A DNA stretch of 12,041 bases, from assembly GCA_030838265.1 (NCBI GenBank), contig JAUTXA010000196.1, positions 1-12,041 of the forward strand. Direction: 5' to 3'. Position numbers and translations under genes: made by a program. The notes beneath the pieces were generated by a model. It saw nothing but the letters and a program-made list of their open reading frames with translations, was not told the DNA's origin and did not search any database. Below are positions 1 to 5,420 of the stretch, piece after piece. Position 1 is the stretch's first letter. Every line of letters begins with the position of its first letter. Source of the stretch: Actinomycetota bacterium (lineage in GTDB: Bacteria > Actinomycetota > Acidimicrobiia > Acidimicrobiales > BP-101).

Positions 1-152
1 CCGATGGGGGGCGGGGCCCCGGCGTGGCCCGGAAGGTCGGGGGCCAGCACCGGGCCCGACCACCCGGCGGTCCCGAGCGCCTGGCGCCAGGGCTCACCGC
101 CGCGCTCGTCACCCACGTCGTGGAGCACGAGGACGGGGAGCTCGTCGAGCAT
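1..152 (-). CDS. alpha/beta-hydrolase-like protein, N-terminal part (runs off the left edge)
   Basis: Reading the minus strand from an ATG at 152 gives 50 uninterrupted residues to the window edge. They begin MLDELPVLVLHDVGDERG and later contain VLAPDLPGHAGAP. A hydrophobic strand leading into H-D-V-G, then a strand leading into PDLPGHAG, is the usual start of an alpha/beta hydrolase: the oxyanion loop after strand 3 and the D-x-x-G-H-G turn after strand 4. The nucleophile elbow and catalytic His would lie outside the window, so activity cannot be judged. The ATG overlaps the stop of the upstream hydrolase by one base (TGATG). A GTG one codon earlier would give a 4-base GTGA overlap. Either way it should be the third gene of the monooxygenase operon and be translationally coupled. 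I am confident it is coding and fairly confident of the fold; the substrate is unknown. Confidence 0.72.
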   Translation of the reverse strand, partial: MLDELPVLVLHDVGDERGGEPWRQALGTAGWSGPVLAPDLPGHAGAPPPI

Positions 153-1036
153 CACGGCCCGACCTCGGTCAAGAAGCGGGTCACGGCCTCGAGGACGGCG
201 TCGGGCTGCTCGAGGTGGACGTAGTGCCCGGCCCCGCTGATCTCCTCGTGGCGGACGTCGACGAAGTGCGACAAGCGCTCGTCCTTCTGGGCCGGGGTGA
301 GGTCACTCCAGGTGTCCGCCTCACTGCCGGTGAGGACGAGGACCGGTGCCCGGGTCATCTCGAACTCGGCGTTCAGATGCTCGATGTCGAACTCGCCGGG
401 GAGGCCGATCATGAAGAGCGGATCCGCCTTCCACGCCCACCCCCCTTCGACGGGACGGGAGCCGTGGCGCACGAGGTGCTCCATCCAGGGCCGGGGCATG
501 CGGTGGTTGACCTGCAGCCGCCGCTCCACCATCTCGTCGGTCGAGGCGTAGATGCGCGCCGGGCTCGACACCAGCCGCTGCACGGCCGACAGGCCCCGGT
601 CCGCGCCCTCGGCGATGTCGCCTTGGCCGAAGGCGCCCTCGGGGGGGCCGAGGCCGTCGATGTCGACGACCCACCGCACCAGCTCGGGCCACACCCCGGC
701 CATGAACATGGCCTGGCCGCCGCCCATCGAGTGACCGACGAGGCCGACAGGCGGACCGAGCTGGCGAGCCAGAGCGCAGAGATCGAGGGAGAGGTTGTGC
801 CACAGGTGCCCGGAGAAGAGGCGGCCGCTGTCACCGTGGCCCCGGCAGTCGAGGGCCACCACCCGGTAGCCCAGCTCGGCGACGCGGGGCGCCAGGCCGT
901 CCCACATGCGGCCGTGATCCTGAGCGCCGTGGATGCACAGCACGGCGGGAGCGTCGACGTCGCCCCACTCCCAGAGGCGCAGCGTCGTTCGGTTCACCTC
1001 GACGAGACGGCTGCGGTCGGGTTCGGAGAGCTCCAC
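152..1036 (-). CDS. alpha/beta hydrolase (probable esterase) downstream of the monooxygenase
   Basis: A 294-residue alpha/beta-fold hydrolase of normal family length, expected to act on an ester or similar bond in the cytoplasm; no signal peptide is seen. Visible motifs are the oxyanion-hole HG at residues 36-37 (CIHGAQDHGRMW), the turn DCRGHGDS near 63-70, the nucleophile elbow G-H-S-M-G with Ser103, a probable acid Asp241 in GSEADTW, and the catalytic His271 in GAGHYVHLEQP. The frame stays open far upstream into the monooxygenase gene, but conserved sequence begins near SEPDRSRLVEVN. I therefore chose the GTG at 1036, about 50 bases after the monooxygenase stop; no strong Shine-Dalgarno sequence decides it. 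Following a Baeyer-Villiger monooxygenase, a role in cleaving the ester product is plausible but inferred. Haloalkane dehalogenase or epoxide hydrolase relatives cannot be excluded from sequence alone. Confidence 0.85.
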   Translation of the reverse strand: MELSEPDRSRLVEVNRTTLRLWEWGDVDAPAVLCIHGAQDHGRMWDGLAPRVAELGYRVVALDCRGHGDSGRLFSGHLWHNLSLDLCALARQLGPPVGLVGHSMGGGQAMFMAGVWPELVRWVVDIDGLGPPEGAFGQGDIAEGADRGLSAVQRLVSSPARIYASTDEMVERRLQVNHRMPRPWMEHLVRHGSRPVEGGWAWKADPLFMIGLPGEFDIEHLNAEFEMTRAPVLVLTGSEADTWSDLTPAQKDERLSHFVDVRHEEISGAGHYVHLEQPDAVLEAVTRFLTEVGP

Positions 1037-1083
1037 CCCCGGAGTCTGGCAGTCGATGACCGCCGGAGCCCCGCTGATTTTGG

Positions 1084-3015
1084 CTAGAGCACCTCGTAGT
1101 CGGCGAAGTCGGGCTCTCTCGTCAGCTGCCAGTACTCGAGCAGGCTGAAGGGCCAGTTCTGGGCCGTCCGCCCCCGCGCGTTCTTGTACCAGGAGCTCAC
1201 GCCAGAGACACCCCATGCCATGCGCAAGTTCTCGGCGTCGACCCGTTCGTTGTAGGCGTCGTGCACCTCGGGCCTTGGGTCGATCGCTCGATCGCCGGTT
1301 TCGAGAAGGCGGCGAAGGCACCCGACGACGTAGTGCACCTCGCACTCCGAGAAGTAGGTGATGCTGCCGTTGGCCACGATGTTGGTGTTGGGCCCGTAGA
1401 GCAGGAAGAAGTTTGGGTAGCCGGGCAGGGTGATGCCGAGGTAGGCGCGGGCATCGCCGGCCCAGCGCTCGTGCAGCTCCGTGCCGCCCCTCCCCACCAC
1501 CTTCATCGGGGTCAGGAAGTCAGAGGCCTTGAAGCCGGTGCCGTAGATGATGACGTCGGCCTCGTGCAGGGTTCCGTCGGTGGTGCGGACACCCTCCGGT
1601 GTGATCTCGGCGATGGTCTCGGTCACCAGGTCGACGTTGTCGCGGGTGAGGGTCTTGGCCCAGATCCCGTTGTCGCGGATGAAGCGCTTGGCGAAGGGAG
1701 GGTAGGTGGGGACCACGGCGTCGAGGAGCTCGGGCGCGCTCTGGAACTCGAGCTGGAGGTAGGCGGTGAGCAGCTGGCGCACGAACTCGTTGATCTGGCT
1801 GACCGACTGCTCGCCCCCGTCCCACTCGGGGTCGACCGTGGCCGCGGGCATAAGGCCCTCGACGTTGCGCCAGAAGATCCAGAACCGGTACCAGTTGGCG
1901 TAGCCGGGCACGTTGTGGAGGAGCCACTGGACCTCGTCGGAGACGGGGTCGTGGTAGTCGGGCGTGGGGACGAACCAGGCCGGTGTCCGCTGGAAGACGG
2001 TCAGGTGGGCGGCGTCGTCGGCGAGGTGGGGGATGAACTGGGCGGCGCTGGCGCCCGTGCCGATGACTGCGATCCGCTGGCCCGCGAGCTTGACCTCGTG
2101 ATCCCAGCGGGCGGAGTGGAAGGAGGGGCCCGCGAACCCGCCCATGCCCTTGATGTCGGGGAGGTTCGGGCGGTTCAGCTGACCGACGGCGCTGATGACG
2201 GCGTGGGCCTCGATCGACTCCTCGACGCCGCCGGGGCCCACCACGTTCAGGGTCCACGTCATGGTCGGCTCGTCGAGCTCGATCGACGTCACCTCGTGGC
2301 CGAACCGGATCAGAGGGCGCAGGTCGAGGTGTTCGGCCACGCCGCGGAAGTAGTCGAGCAGCACGGGCTGGGACGAGAAGTGCTCGGGCCAGTCGGGCCG
2401 CTGAGCGAAGGAGTAGCTGTAGAAGTGGTTCGACACGTCGACCCGGCAGCCCGGGTAGCTGTTCTCGAGCCACGTGCCGCCCACGTCATCGTTCTTCTCG
2501 AGCACGACGACGTCGATACCGGCCTGGCGGAGTCGATGGGCCGCCACCAGACCCGACATGCCGGCCCCGATGACGGCCACCTTGAAGCGCCGGTCGGGCG
2601 CGACCTCGGCCTTTGTCCAGGTCGGCGTGCGGAGGTCCTCGCCCAGGGACAGCTCCTCGCGGAGGAGCTCGAGGTACTCGTCGACCTCGGCGCCGCCGGA
2701 GATGAACTCGAGGAGGTGGCGAAGATCATCGAGCTCGGGGTTCACGCCGGGCCGCTCGGACGAGGCCCGGAGACGGCAGAGGGCAGCGAAGGCGATCTCC
2801 CGCGCCTCGGCCTGCTGCTCGTAGGAGAGCCCGGCTGTCGGGTCCATGAGCACCGACAGATCGGGGCGCAGGTGCTCGGGGATCAGCGAGAGGTCGTCGA
2901 GGGCGCTGGCCAGGGCCGGAAGCAGGGGCGGGACCTCGGCTTGGGCCAGGGCGGCGCGGATGGTCTCGTCGTCGGCCGTCGACAAGTCCTGGGTGAAGTC
3001 AGGCATCGGCGGCAT
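1084..3015 (-). CDS. flavin-containing Baeyer-Villiger-type monooxygenase (4-hydroxyacetophenone monooxygenase-like)
   Basis: A 643-residue FAD- and NAD(P)H-dependent monooxygenase. The FAD-binding motif GAGMSG is at residues 150-155, followed by the acidic strand end VVLEKNDDVGGTW. The type I BVMO fingerprint F-x-G-x3-H-x3-W-D is complete at 294-305, and the second dinucleotide motif GTGASA is at 319-324. The roughly 140-residue helical region before the FAD motif is unusual for simple cyclohexanone-type enzymes. It matches the N-terminal extension and total length of 4-hydroxyacetophenone monooxygenases. Such enzymes insert oxygen beside a ketone to give an ester or lactone; this enzyme's substrate is unknown. 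The start is ATG 3015, with another ATG at 3006; neither has a clear ribosome binding site. The frame is open further upstream, but that stretch lies opposite the divergent VOC gene. It heads an operon with one and probably two hydrolases, fitting ketone degradation through an ester. Confidence 0.9.
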   Translation of the reverse strand: MPPMPDFTQDLSTADDETIRAALAQAEVPPLLPALASALDDLSLIPEHLRPDLSVLMDPTAGLSYEQQAEAREIAFAALCRLRASSERPGVNPELDDLRHLLEFISGGAEVDEYLELLREELSLGEDLRTPTWTKAEVAPDRRFKVAVIGAGMSGLVAAHRLRQAGIDVVVLEKNDDVGGTWLENSYPGCRVDVSNHFYSYSFAQRPDWPEHFSSQPVLLDYFRGVAEHLDLRPLIRFGHEVTSIELDEPTMTWTLNVVGPGGVEESIEAHAVISAVGQLNRPNLPDIKGMGGFAGPSFHSARWDHEVKLAGQRIAVIGTGASAAQFIPHLADDAAHLTVFQRTPAWFVPTPDYHDPVSDEVQWLLHNVPGYANWYRFWIFWRNVEGLMPAATVDPEWDGGEQSVSQINEFVRQLLTAYLQLEFQSAPELLDAVVPTYPPFAKRFIRDNGIWAKTLTRDNVDLVTETIAEITPEGVRTTDGTLHEADVIIYGTGFKASDFLTPMKVVGRGGTELHERWAGDARAYLGITLPGYPNFFLLYGPNTNIVANGSITYFSECEVHYVVGCLRRLLETGDRAIDPRPEVHDAYNERVDAENLRMAWGVSGVSSWYKNARGRTAQNWPFSLLEYWQLTREPDFADYEVL

Positions 3016-3035
3016 GATCGCGCCGAAAGCGTGAT

Positions 3036-3041
3036 TACGCT
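3036..3041 (+). promoter_or_regulatory. candidate -10 element for a leaderless VOC gene
   Basis: TACGCT fits the TAnnnT consensus and ends seven bases before a GTG (3049). This is the spacing seen at leaderless actinobacterial genes and at several other starts in this window. No good -35 is visible. It decides my start choice for the following gene, but it is only a hexamer match. Confidence 0.4.
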
Positions 3042-3048
3042 CGACGAG

Positions 3049-3444
3049 GTGCTCCACCACCTCACCCTCTGGGTCCCCGACCTGGAGCGAGCGGCTCCCA
3101 GCTGGACGTGGCTGGTGGGCGACAAGCTGGGGTGCGCGGTCGAGACCCGGCCCGCCGACCACATCCTGCTCTTTCGCCACCCGTCCGGGTTCGCCCTCGT
3201 CCTCGAGCAGTCGCCCGACATGGTGCCGGGCATGCTGCACAGCCGTTTGCGGCCCGGCCTCAACCACGTGGCCTTCACCCTGTCGTCGCCCGACGAGCTG
3301 CTCGAGATCCTCGGCGAGGCCGGCGACCACGGATGGTCACCCCTCCCGGTCGACCGTCATCCGATGGCCACCAGCGCCGAGGTCGCCTACCTCGAAGACC
3401 GCGATGGCTTCGAGGTCGAGCTGGTGGCCCTGACGCCGGGCTGA
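3049..3444 (+). CDS. VOC (glyoxalase/bleomycin-resistance/dioxygenase fold) protein
   Basis: A 131-residue single-domain VOC protein. The start MLHHLTLWVPDLERA is typical of the first beta-alpha-beta-beta-beta module. The second module begins at LNHVAFTLSSPDEL and ends in LEDRDGFEVELV. His4, His73 and Glu124 sit at the positions where VOC enzymes hold their metal, so catalysis is possible, although many small VOC proteins only bind ligands. I preferred the GTG at 3049 because it lies 7 bases behind TACGCT; a GTG at 3031 would add six residues. The gene diverges from the monooxygenase with only 33 bases between the chosen starts. A ring-cleavage or lyase role beside the monooxygenase is therefore imaginable, but not shown. 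An 11-base tandem duplication spans its stop codon. Confidence 0.8.
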   Translation: MLHHLTLWVPDLERAAPSWTWLVGDKLGCAVETRPADHILLFRHPSGFALVLEQSPDMVPGMLHSRLRPGLNHVAFTLSSPDELLEILGEAGDHGWSPLPVDRHPMATSAEVAYLEDRDGFEVELVALTPG

Positions 3445-3451
3445 CGCCGGG
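3430..3451 (+). repeat. 11-bp tandem duplication across the VOC stop codon
   Basis: CTGACGCCGGG occurs twice back to back with no mismatch (3430-3440 and 3441-3451). The in-frame TGA that ends the VOC gene lies in the second copy; in the first copy the same TGA is out of frame. One duplication event may therefore have set the present end of the protein. Confidence 0.85.
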
Positions 3452-3465
3452 CCATACCGGTGGCC

Positions 3466-3471
3466 TAGGTT
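3466..3471 (+). promoter_or_regulatory. candidate -10 element for leaderless inorganic pyrophosphatase
   Basis: TAGGTT (TAnnnT) lies inside CCTAGGTT and ends seven bases before the GTG start at 3479. No Shine-Dalgarno-like purine run lies between, so transcription probably starts at or next to the GTG. The same CCTAGG-containing layout precedes the ferredoxin gene at 6339. Confidence 0.5.
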
Positions 3472-3478
3472 CTCGGCC

Positions 3479-3970
3479 GTGGAGATCGAGGTCATCGTCG
3501 AGATCCCCAAGGGCTCCCGCAACAAGTACGAGGTCGACCACGAGAGCGGGGCCATCTGGCTCGATCGCCGGCTCTTCACCGCCATGTCGTATCCGGCCGA
3601 CTACGGCTTCATCCCCCACACCCTCTCCGAGGACGGCGACCCCCTCGATGCCATGGTGCTCCTCGACGAGCCCACCTTCCCGGGGTGCCACATCCGGGCC
3701 CGCGTCCTCGGCGTGTTCTGGATGACCGACGAGGCCGGGCCCAACGCCAAGATCCTCTGCGAGCCCGATGCCGACGAGCGGTGGGAGGACCTGCACGACC
3801 TCTCCGACCTCCACCGCACCCACATCCTCGACGAGATCGGCCACTTCTTCGAGACCTACAAGGCCTTGGAGCCCGGTAAGGGCACCGAGACCCGCGGGTG
3901 GGAGGGACGCGACGCCGCCCTGGCCGAGATCGAGGCCAGCCGGACTCGCTTCGTCCCGCCCTCGAACTGA
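3479..3970 (+). CDS. ppa: inorganic pyrophosphatase, family I
   Basis: A 163-residue soluble enzyme hydrolysing pyrophosphate to two phosphates, which pulls DNA, RNA and aminoacyl-tRNA synthesis forward. The family signature D-G-D-P-L-D is at residues 52-57 and supplies metal-binding aspartates. Upstream are the conserved EIPKGSRNKYEVD (8-20), the SGAIWLDR segment and YPADYGFIPHTL (38-49). Length and order match hexameric bacterial family I enzymes, and no active-site residue I can check is missing. The GTG start gives the expected N-terminus MEIEVIVEIP and lies directly behind a -10 hexamer without a ribosome binding site. It is a single-gene unit converging on the winged-helix regulator, with 19 bases between the two stops. 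Its housekeeping role does not tie it to the neighbours. Confidence 0.96.
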   Translation: MEIEVIVEIPKGSRNKYEVDHESGAIWLDRRLFTAMSYPADYGFIPHTLSEDGDPLDAMVLLDEPTFPGCHIRARVLGVFWMTDEAGPNAKILCEPDADERWEDLHDLSDLHRTHILDEIGHFFETYKALEPGKGTETRGWEGRDAALAEIEASRTRFVPPSN

Positions 3971-3989
3971 CTGCCGCCGGTTCCCGCCC

Positions 3990-4298
3990 TCAGCGACTGG
4001 CCGCCTTCGCCTTGGGCCGGCGCCTCGGCTCCCCGAGCAGGTCGAGCACATCGCCGATCGTGCGCTCCCGGCCGATCCCGGCCCGCAGAGGCAGGTGCTT
4101 CTGGACGTGGTAGCGGTTCCGACGCCCTTCGCGCTCCTTGACCACGTACCCGGCGTCGGTGAGGTCGGCGACGATGGCGTAGGCCGTGCGCTCGGTGATG
4201 TCGAGGGCATCGGCCAGGTCACGCAGGCGGGCATCGGCCCGCTCGGCGATGAAGAGCAGCGCTCGTGCGTGATTGGTGAGAAAGCTCCACTCGCCCAT
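3990..4298 (-). CDS. small winged helix-turn-helix transcriptional regulator (MarR/ArsR-like)
   Basis: A 102-residue protein that is almost entirely one winged helix. ARALLFIAERADARLRDLADALDIT (11-35) is helix 1 and the turn helix, RTAYAIVADLTDAGYV (37-52) is the recognition helix, and KEREGRRNRYHVQ (54-66) is the wing. The tail is basic. Proteins starting GEWxFLTNHAR are common in actinobacteria and are annotated only as HTH regulators; ligand and targets are unknown. No cysteine cluster is present, so metal sensing is unlikely. The ATG at 4298 is chosen because a TACAAT hexamer ends six bases upstream and the homologous N-terminus begins there; the open frame continues to 4385 without recognisable sequence. 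The gene diverges from the four-cysteine small protein across an 80-base region with overlapping promoters, so autoregulation and control of that neighbour are reasonable guesses. Confidence 0.82.
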   Translation of the reverse strand: MGEWSFLTNHARALLFIAERADARLRDLADALDITERTAYAIVADLTDAGYVVKEREGRRNRYHVQKHLPLRAGIGRERTIGDVLDLLGEPRRRPKAKAASR

Positions 4299-4304
4299 CG
4301 AACC

Positions 4305-4333
4305 ATTGTAGATCGATACTAGAAGTCTGTTAC
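4305..4333 (-). promoter_or_regulatory. promoter of the winged-helix regulator (leaderless)
   Basis: On the minus strand GTAACA (4333-4328, four of six matches to TTGACA) is followed by a 17-base spacer and TACAAT (4310-4305). Six bases later comes the ATG at 4298. There is no ribosome binding site, so the transcript should begin at the start codon. The -35 overlaps that of the divergent promoter. Confidence 0.55.
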
Positions 4334-4358
4334 CAGATTCCTCGATCGGGTATACGCT
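4330..4358 (+). promoter_or_regulatory. candidate promoter of the four-cysteine small protein
   Basis: TTACCA (4330-4335, four of six) with a 17-base spacer and TACGCT (4353-4358) would start transcription near 4365. That leaves a short leader containing GAGAGAAAG, a weak ribosome binding site just before ATG 4379. Its -35 shares four bases with the -35 of the opposite promoter, so the two could compete for polymerase. Confidence 0.35.
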
Positions 4359-4378
4359 CCTTGACAGAGAGAAAGCCG

Positions 4379-4558
4379 ATGCCAACCGCCCCCACCGCCG
4401 TCCCCACCCGAAAGTGCGGGCGGTGCCGTCTGGTCTTCGATGGCGATCTCACCCTCCCGCCCTCGAAGCGGCCTCAATGGTGGCTGTGCCAGCGTTGCCG
4501 CGACGCGCTCCTCGGGCCCGGGTCGTACCGCTCGTCCACCCGCGGCGCCGAGCGCTGA
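4379..4558 (+). CDS. small four-cysteine (zinc-ribbon-like) protein of unknown function
   Basis: A 59-residue protein with two knuckles, C13-G-R-C16 and C37-Q-R-C40, separated by 20 residues containing DGDLTLPPSKRPQWW. Two CxxC pairs at this distance usually bind one zinc as a ribbon. The rest is basic and proline-rich, and no catalytic motif is visible. ATG 4379 is preferred because purine-rich GAGAGAAAG lies just before it; a TTG at 4361 is in frame. Evidence that it is real: a plausible promoter, knuckles in good register, and no other gene on either strand here. It diverges from the winged-helix regulator and converges on a GAF-ANTAR gene. I do not recognise a named family; nucleic-acid or protein binding is the likely mode, by analogy with other zinc ribbons. 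Confidence 0.6.
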   Translation: MPTAPTAVPTRKCGRCRLVFDGDLTLPPSKRPQWWLCQRCRDALLGPGSYRSSTRGAER

Positions 4559-4583
4559 CCCGCCACCGCCAGCCCTGATCGAA

Positions 4584-4597
4584 GCGCTTAGGAGCGC
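4584..4597. terminator. weak hairpin between convergent genes
   Basis: GCGCT-TAGG-AGCGC can form a five-base-pair stem with a four-base loop. It covers the stop codon of the first GAF-ANTAR gene and faces the end of the small four-cysteine gene. No T-run follows on either strand, so it is at most a weak intrinsic terminator. Confidence 0.2.
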
Positions 4598-5325
4598 GGC
4601 GACGGAGGAGCAAGCAGAGTGGCCGCGGACAGCCGGCCGCCGATGACGTCGTTGGCCACGTCGGCCAGGCGGAGGTTGTTGCGGCGAGCATGGTTCCGCA
4701 GGGCGGCGAAGGCATCCTCCATGCTGAGATCGGCCCGCTCGGCGACCATGCCCTTGGCCTGCTCGATGACGATGCGGCTGTTGAGGGCGTGATTCAGCTG
4801 ATCGTTGAGGACCTGGGCTTCGGTCGAGGCGCGGTGCTGGAGGATGGCGATGGTGGCGACATCGGCGAAGGCCTGAGCTGCCTCGACGTCGGCCGCCCGC
4901 ATCTCGCCCGCTTCGATGTGAAAGAGGTTCAGGGCACCGATGACGGTTCCCCGCAGCCGCATGGGCAGGGCGTGCACCGACCGGAACCCGGCGGCGAGGG
5001 CCTCGGGGGCGAATTGGGGCCACCGGCCGTTGGTCGACGCCAGGTTCTGGTTCACGACCGGCTGGCCGCTGCGGAAGGCGTCGAGGCACGGCCCTTCCTG
5101 GGCCTGGATCTCGAACAGCTCGAGGACGTGCATGGCATCGCTCGACGACGCCATCACCCGCAGGTCACCTTCGGGGGCGACGAGCATGAGCCCCGCCGCC
5201 CCGACATCGAGGACCTCGACACAGCGGTCGGCGAGCAATGTCAGCAGCTCGACCACGTCGAAGTCGGCCACGAGGGTGTCGGCCAGCTGCACCAGCGTCT
5301 GGGCGAGCATCGCTTCTCTAGGCAT
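4588..5325 (-). CDS. GAF-ANTAR RNA-binding antitermination regulator (copy 1)
   Basis: A 245-residue cytoplasmic regulator. A GAF sensory domain covers roughly residues 15-165, with the family-typical QEGPCLDAF (76-84), MRLRGTVIGALNLF (122-135) and an ADVEAAQAFADVATIAIL helix. An ANTAR domain covers about 175-233 and contains the core RIVIEQAKGMVAER (184-197). ANTAR domains bind paired RNA hairpins and prevent transcription termination or alter translation; the GAF half presumably senses a small ligand or redox signal. ATG 5325 has a good Shine-Dalgarno GGGAGG five bases upstream, which fixes the start. It lies 97 bases downstream of a second GAF-ANTAR gene in the same direction, with paired hairpins in between. 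The two proteins align in layout but differ widely in sequence, so this is an old duplication. The ligand is unknown. Confidence 0.9.
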   Translation of the reverse strand: MPREAMLAQTLVQLADTLVADFDVVELLTLLADRCVEVLDVGAAGLMLVAPEGDLRVMASSSDAMHVLELFEIQAQEGPCLDAFRSGQPVVNQNLASTNGRWPQFAPEALAAGFRSVHALPMRLRGTVIGALNLFHIEAGEMRAADVEAAQAFADVATIAILQHRASTEAQVLNDQLNHALNSRIVIEQAKGMVAERADLSMEDAFAALRNHARRNNLRLADVANDVIGGRLSAATLLAPPSPRS

Positions 5326-5342
5326 CGGGGCCTCCCGTCACC

Positions 5343-5379
5343 GCGGCCTCAGCGCCGAGGCCGCCCCATGGCTTGGGGC
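5343..5379 (-). promoter_or_regulatory. tandem hairpins in the leader of GAF-ANTAR copy 1 (candidate ANTAR RNA target)
   Basis: On the minus strand GCCCCA-AGCCA-TGGGGC (5379-5363) is followed without a gap by GGCCTC-GGCGCT-GAGGCC (5362-5345). The second stem can extend to eight pairs by borrowing the last two bases of the first. Two neighbouring short hairpins with loops near six bases are the general shape recognised by ANTAR proteins. The loops do not carry the usual A at position 1 and G at position 4 on this strand (second loop GGCGCT). No T-run follows, so this is not an ordinary intrinsic terminator. The element ends about seven bases before the Shine-Dalgarno sequence. Confidence 0.4.
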
Positions 5380-5391
5380 TGTGACAACACC

Positions 5392-5397
5392 ATGATA
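5392..5397 (-). promoter_or_regulatory. candidate -10 element between the two GAF-ANTAR genes
   Basis: TATCAT on the minus strand would start transcription near 5385 and give a leader of about 60 bases holding the tandem hairpins. No -35 is recognisable at the right distance. The downstream gene could instead be read through from the upstream GAF-ANTAR gene. Confidence 0.3.
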
Positions 5398-5420
5398 CGA
5401 CGACGCAATGCCATCGCCGG

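Noticed and set aside
1037..1345. Upstream extension of the hydrolase frame
   Set aside because: The extension overlaps the conserved C-terminus of the monooxygenase and is Arg-rich without family similarity; the true start is near 1036.
1261..3444. A 727-codon open frame on the plus strand opposite the monooxygenase
   Set aside because: Its first roughly 590 residues are low-complexity Val/Gly/Asp/Glu-rich antisense translation of a clear BVMO; only the last 131 codons (VOC protein) show family sequence.
3275..4306. Long minus-strand frame across the pyrophosphatase
   Set aside because: It is antisense to a well-defined pyrophosphatase and out of frame with the winged-helix gene; an artefact of high GC.
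5343..5364. Eight-pair GC hairpin as a Rho-independent terminator of GAF-ANTAR copy 2
   Set aside because: No T-run follows on the minus strand (GGTGACGGG follows); a regulatory leader structure is more likely than a terminator.
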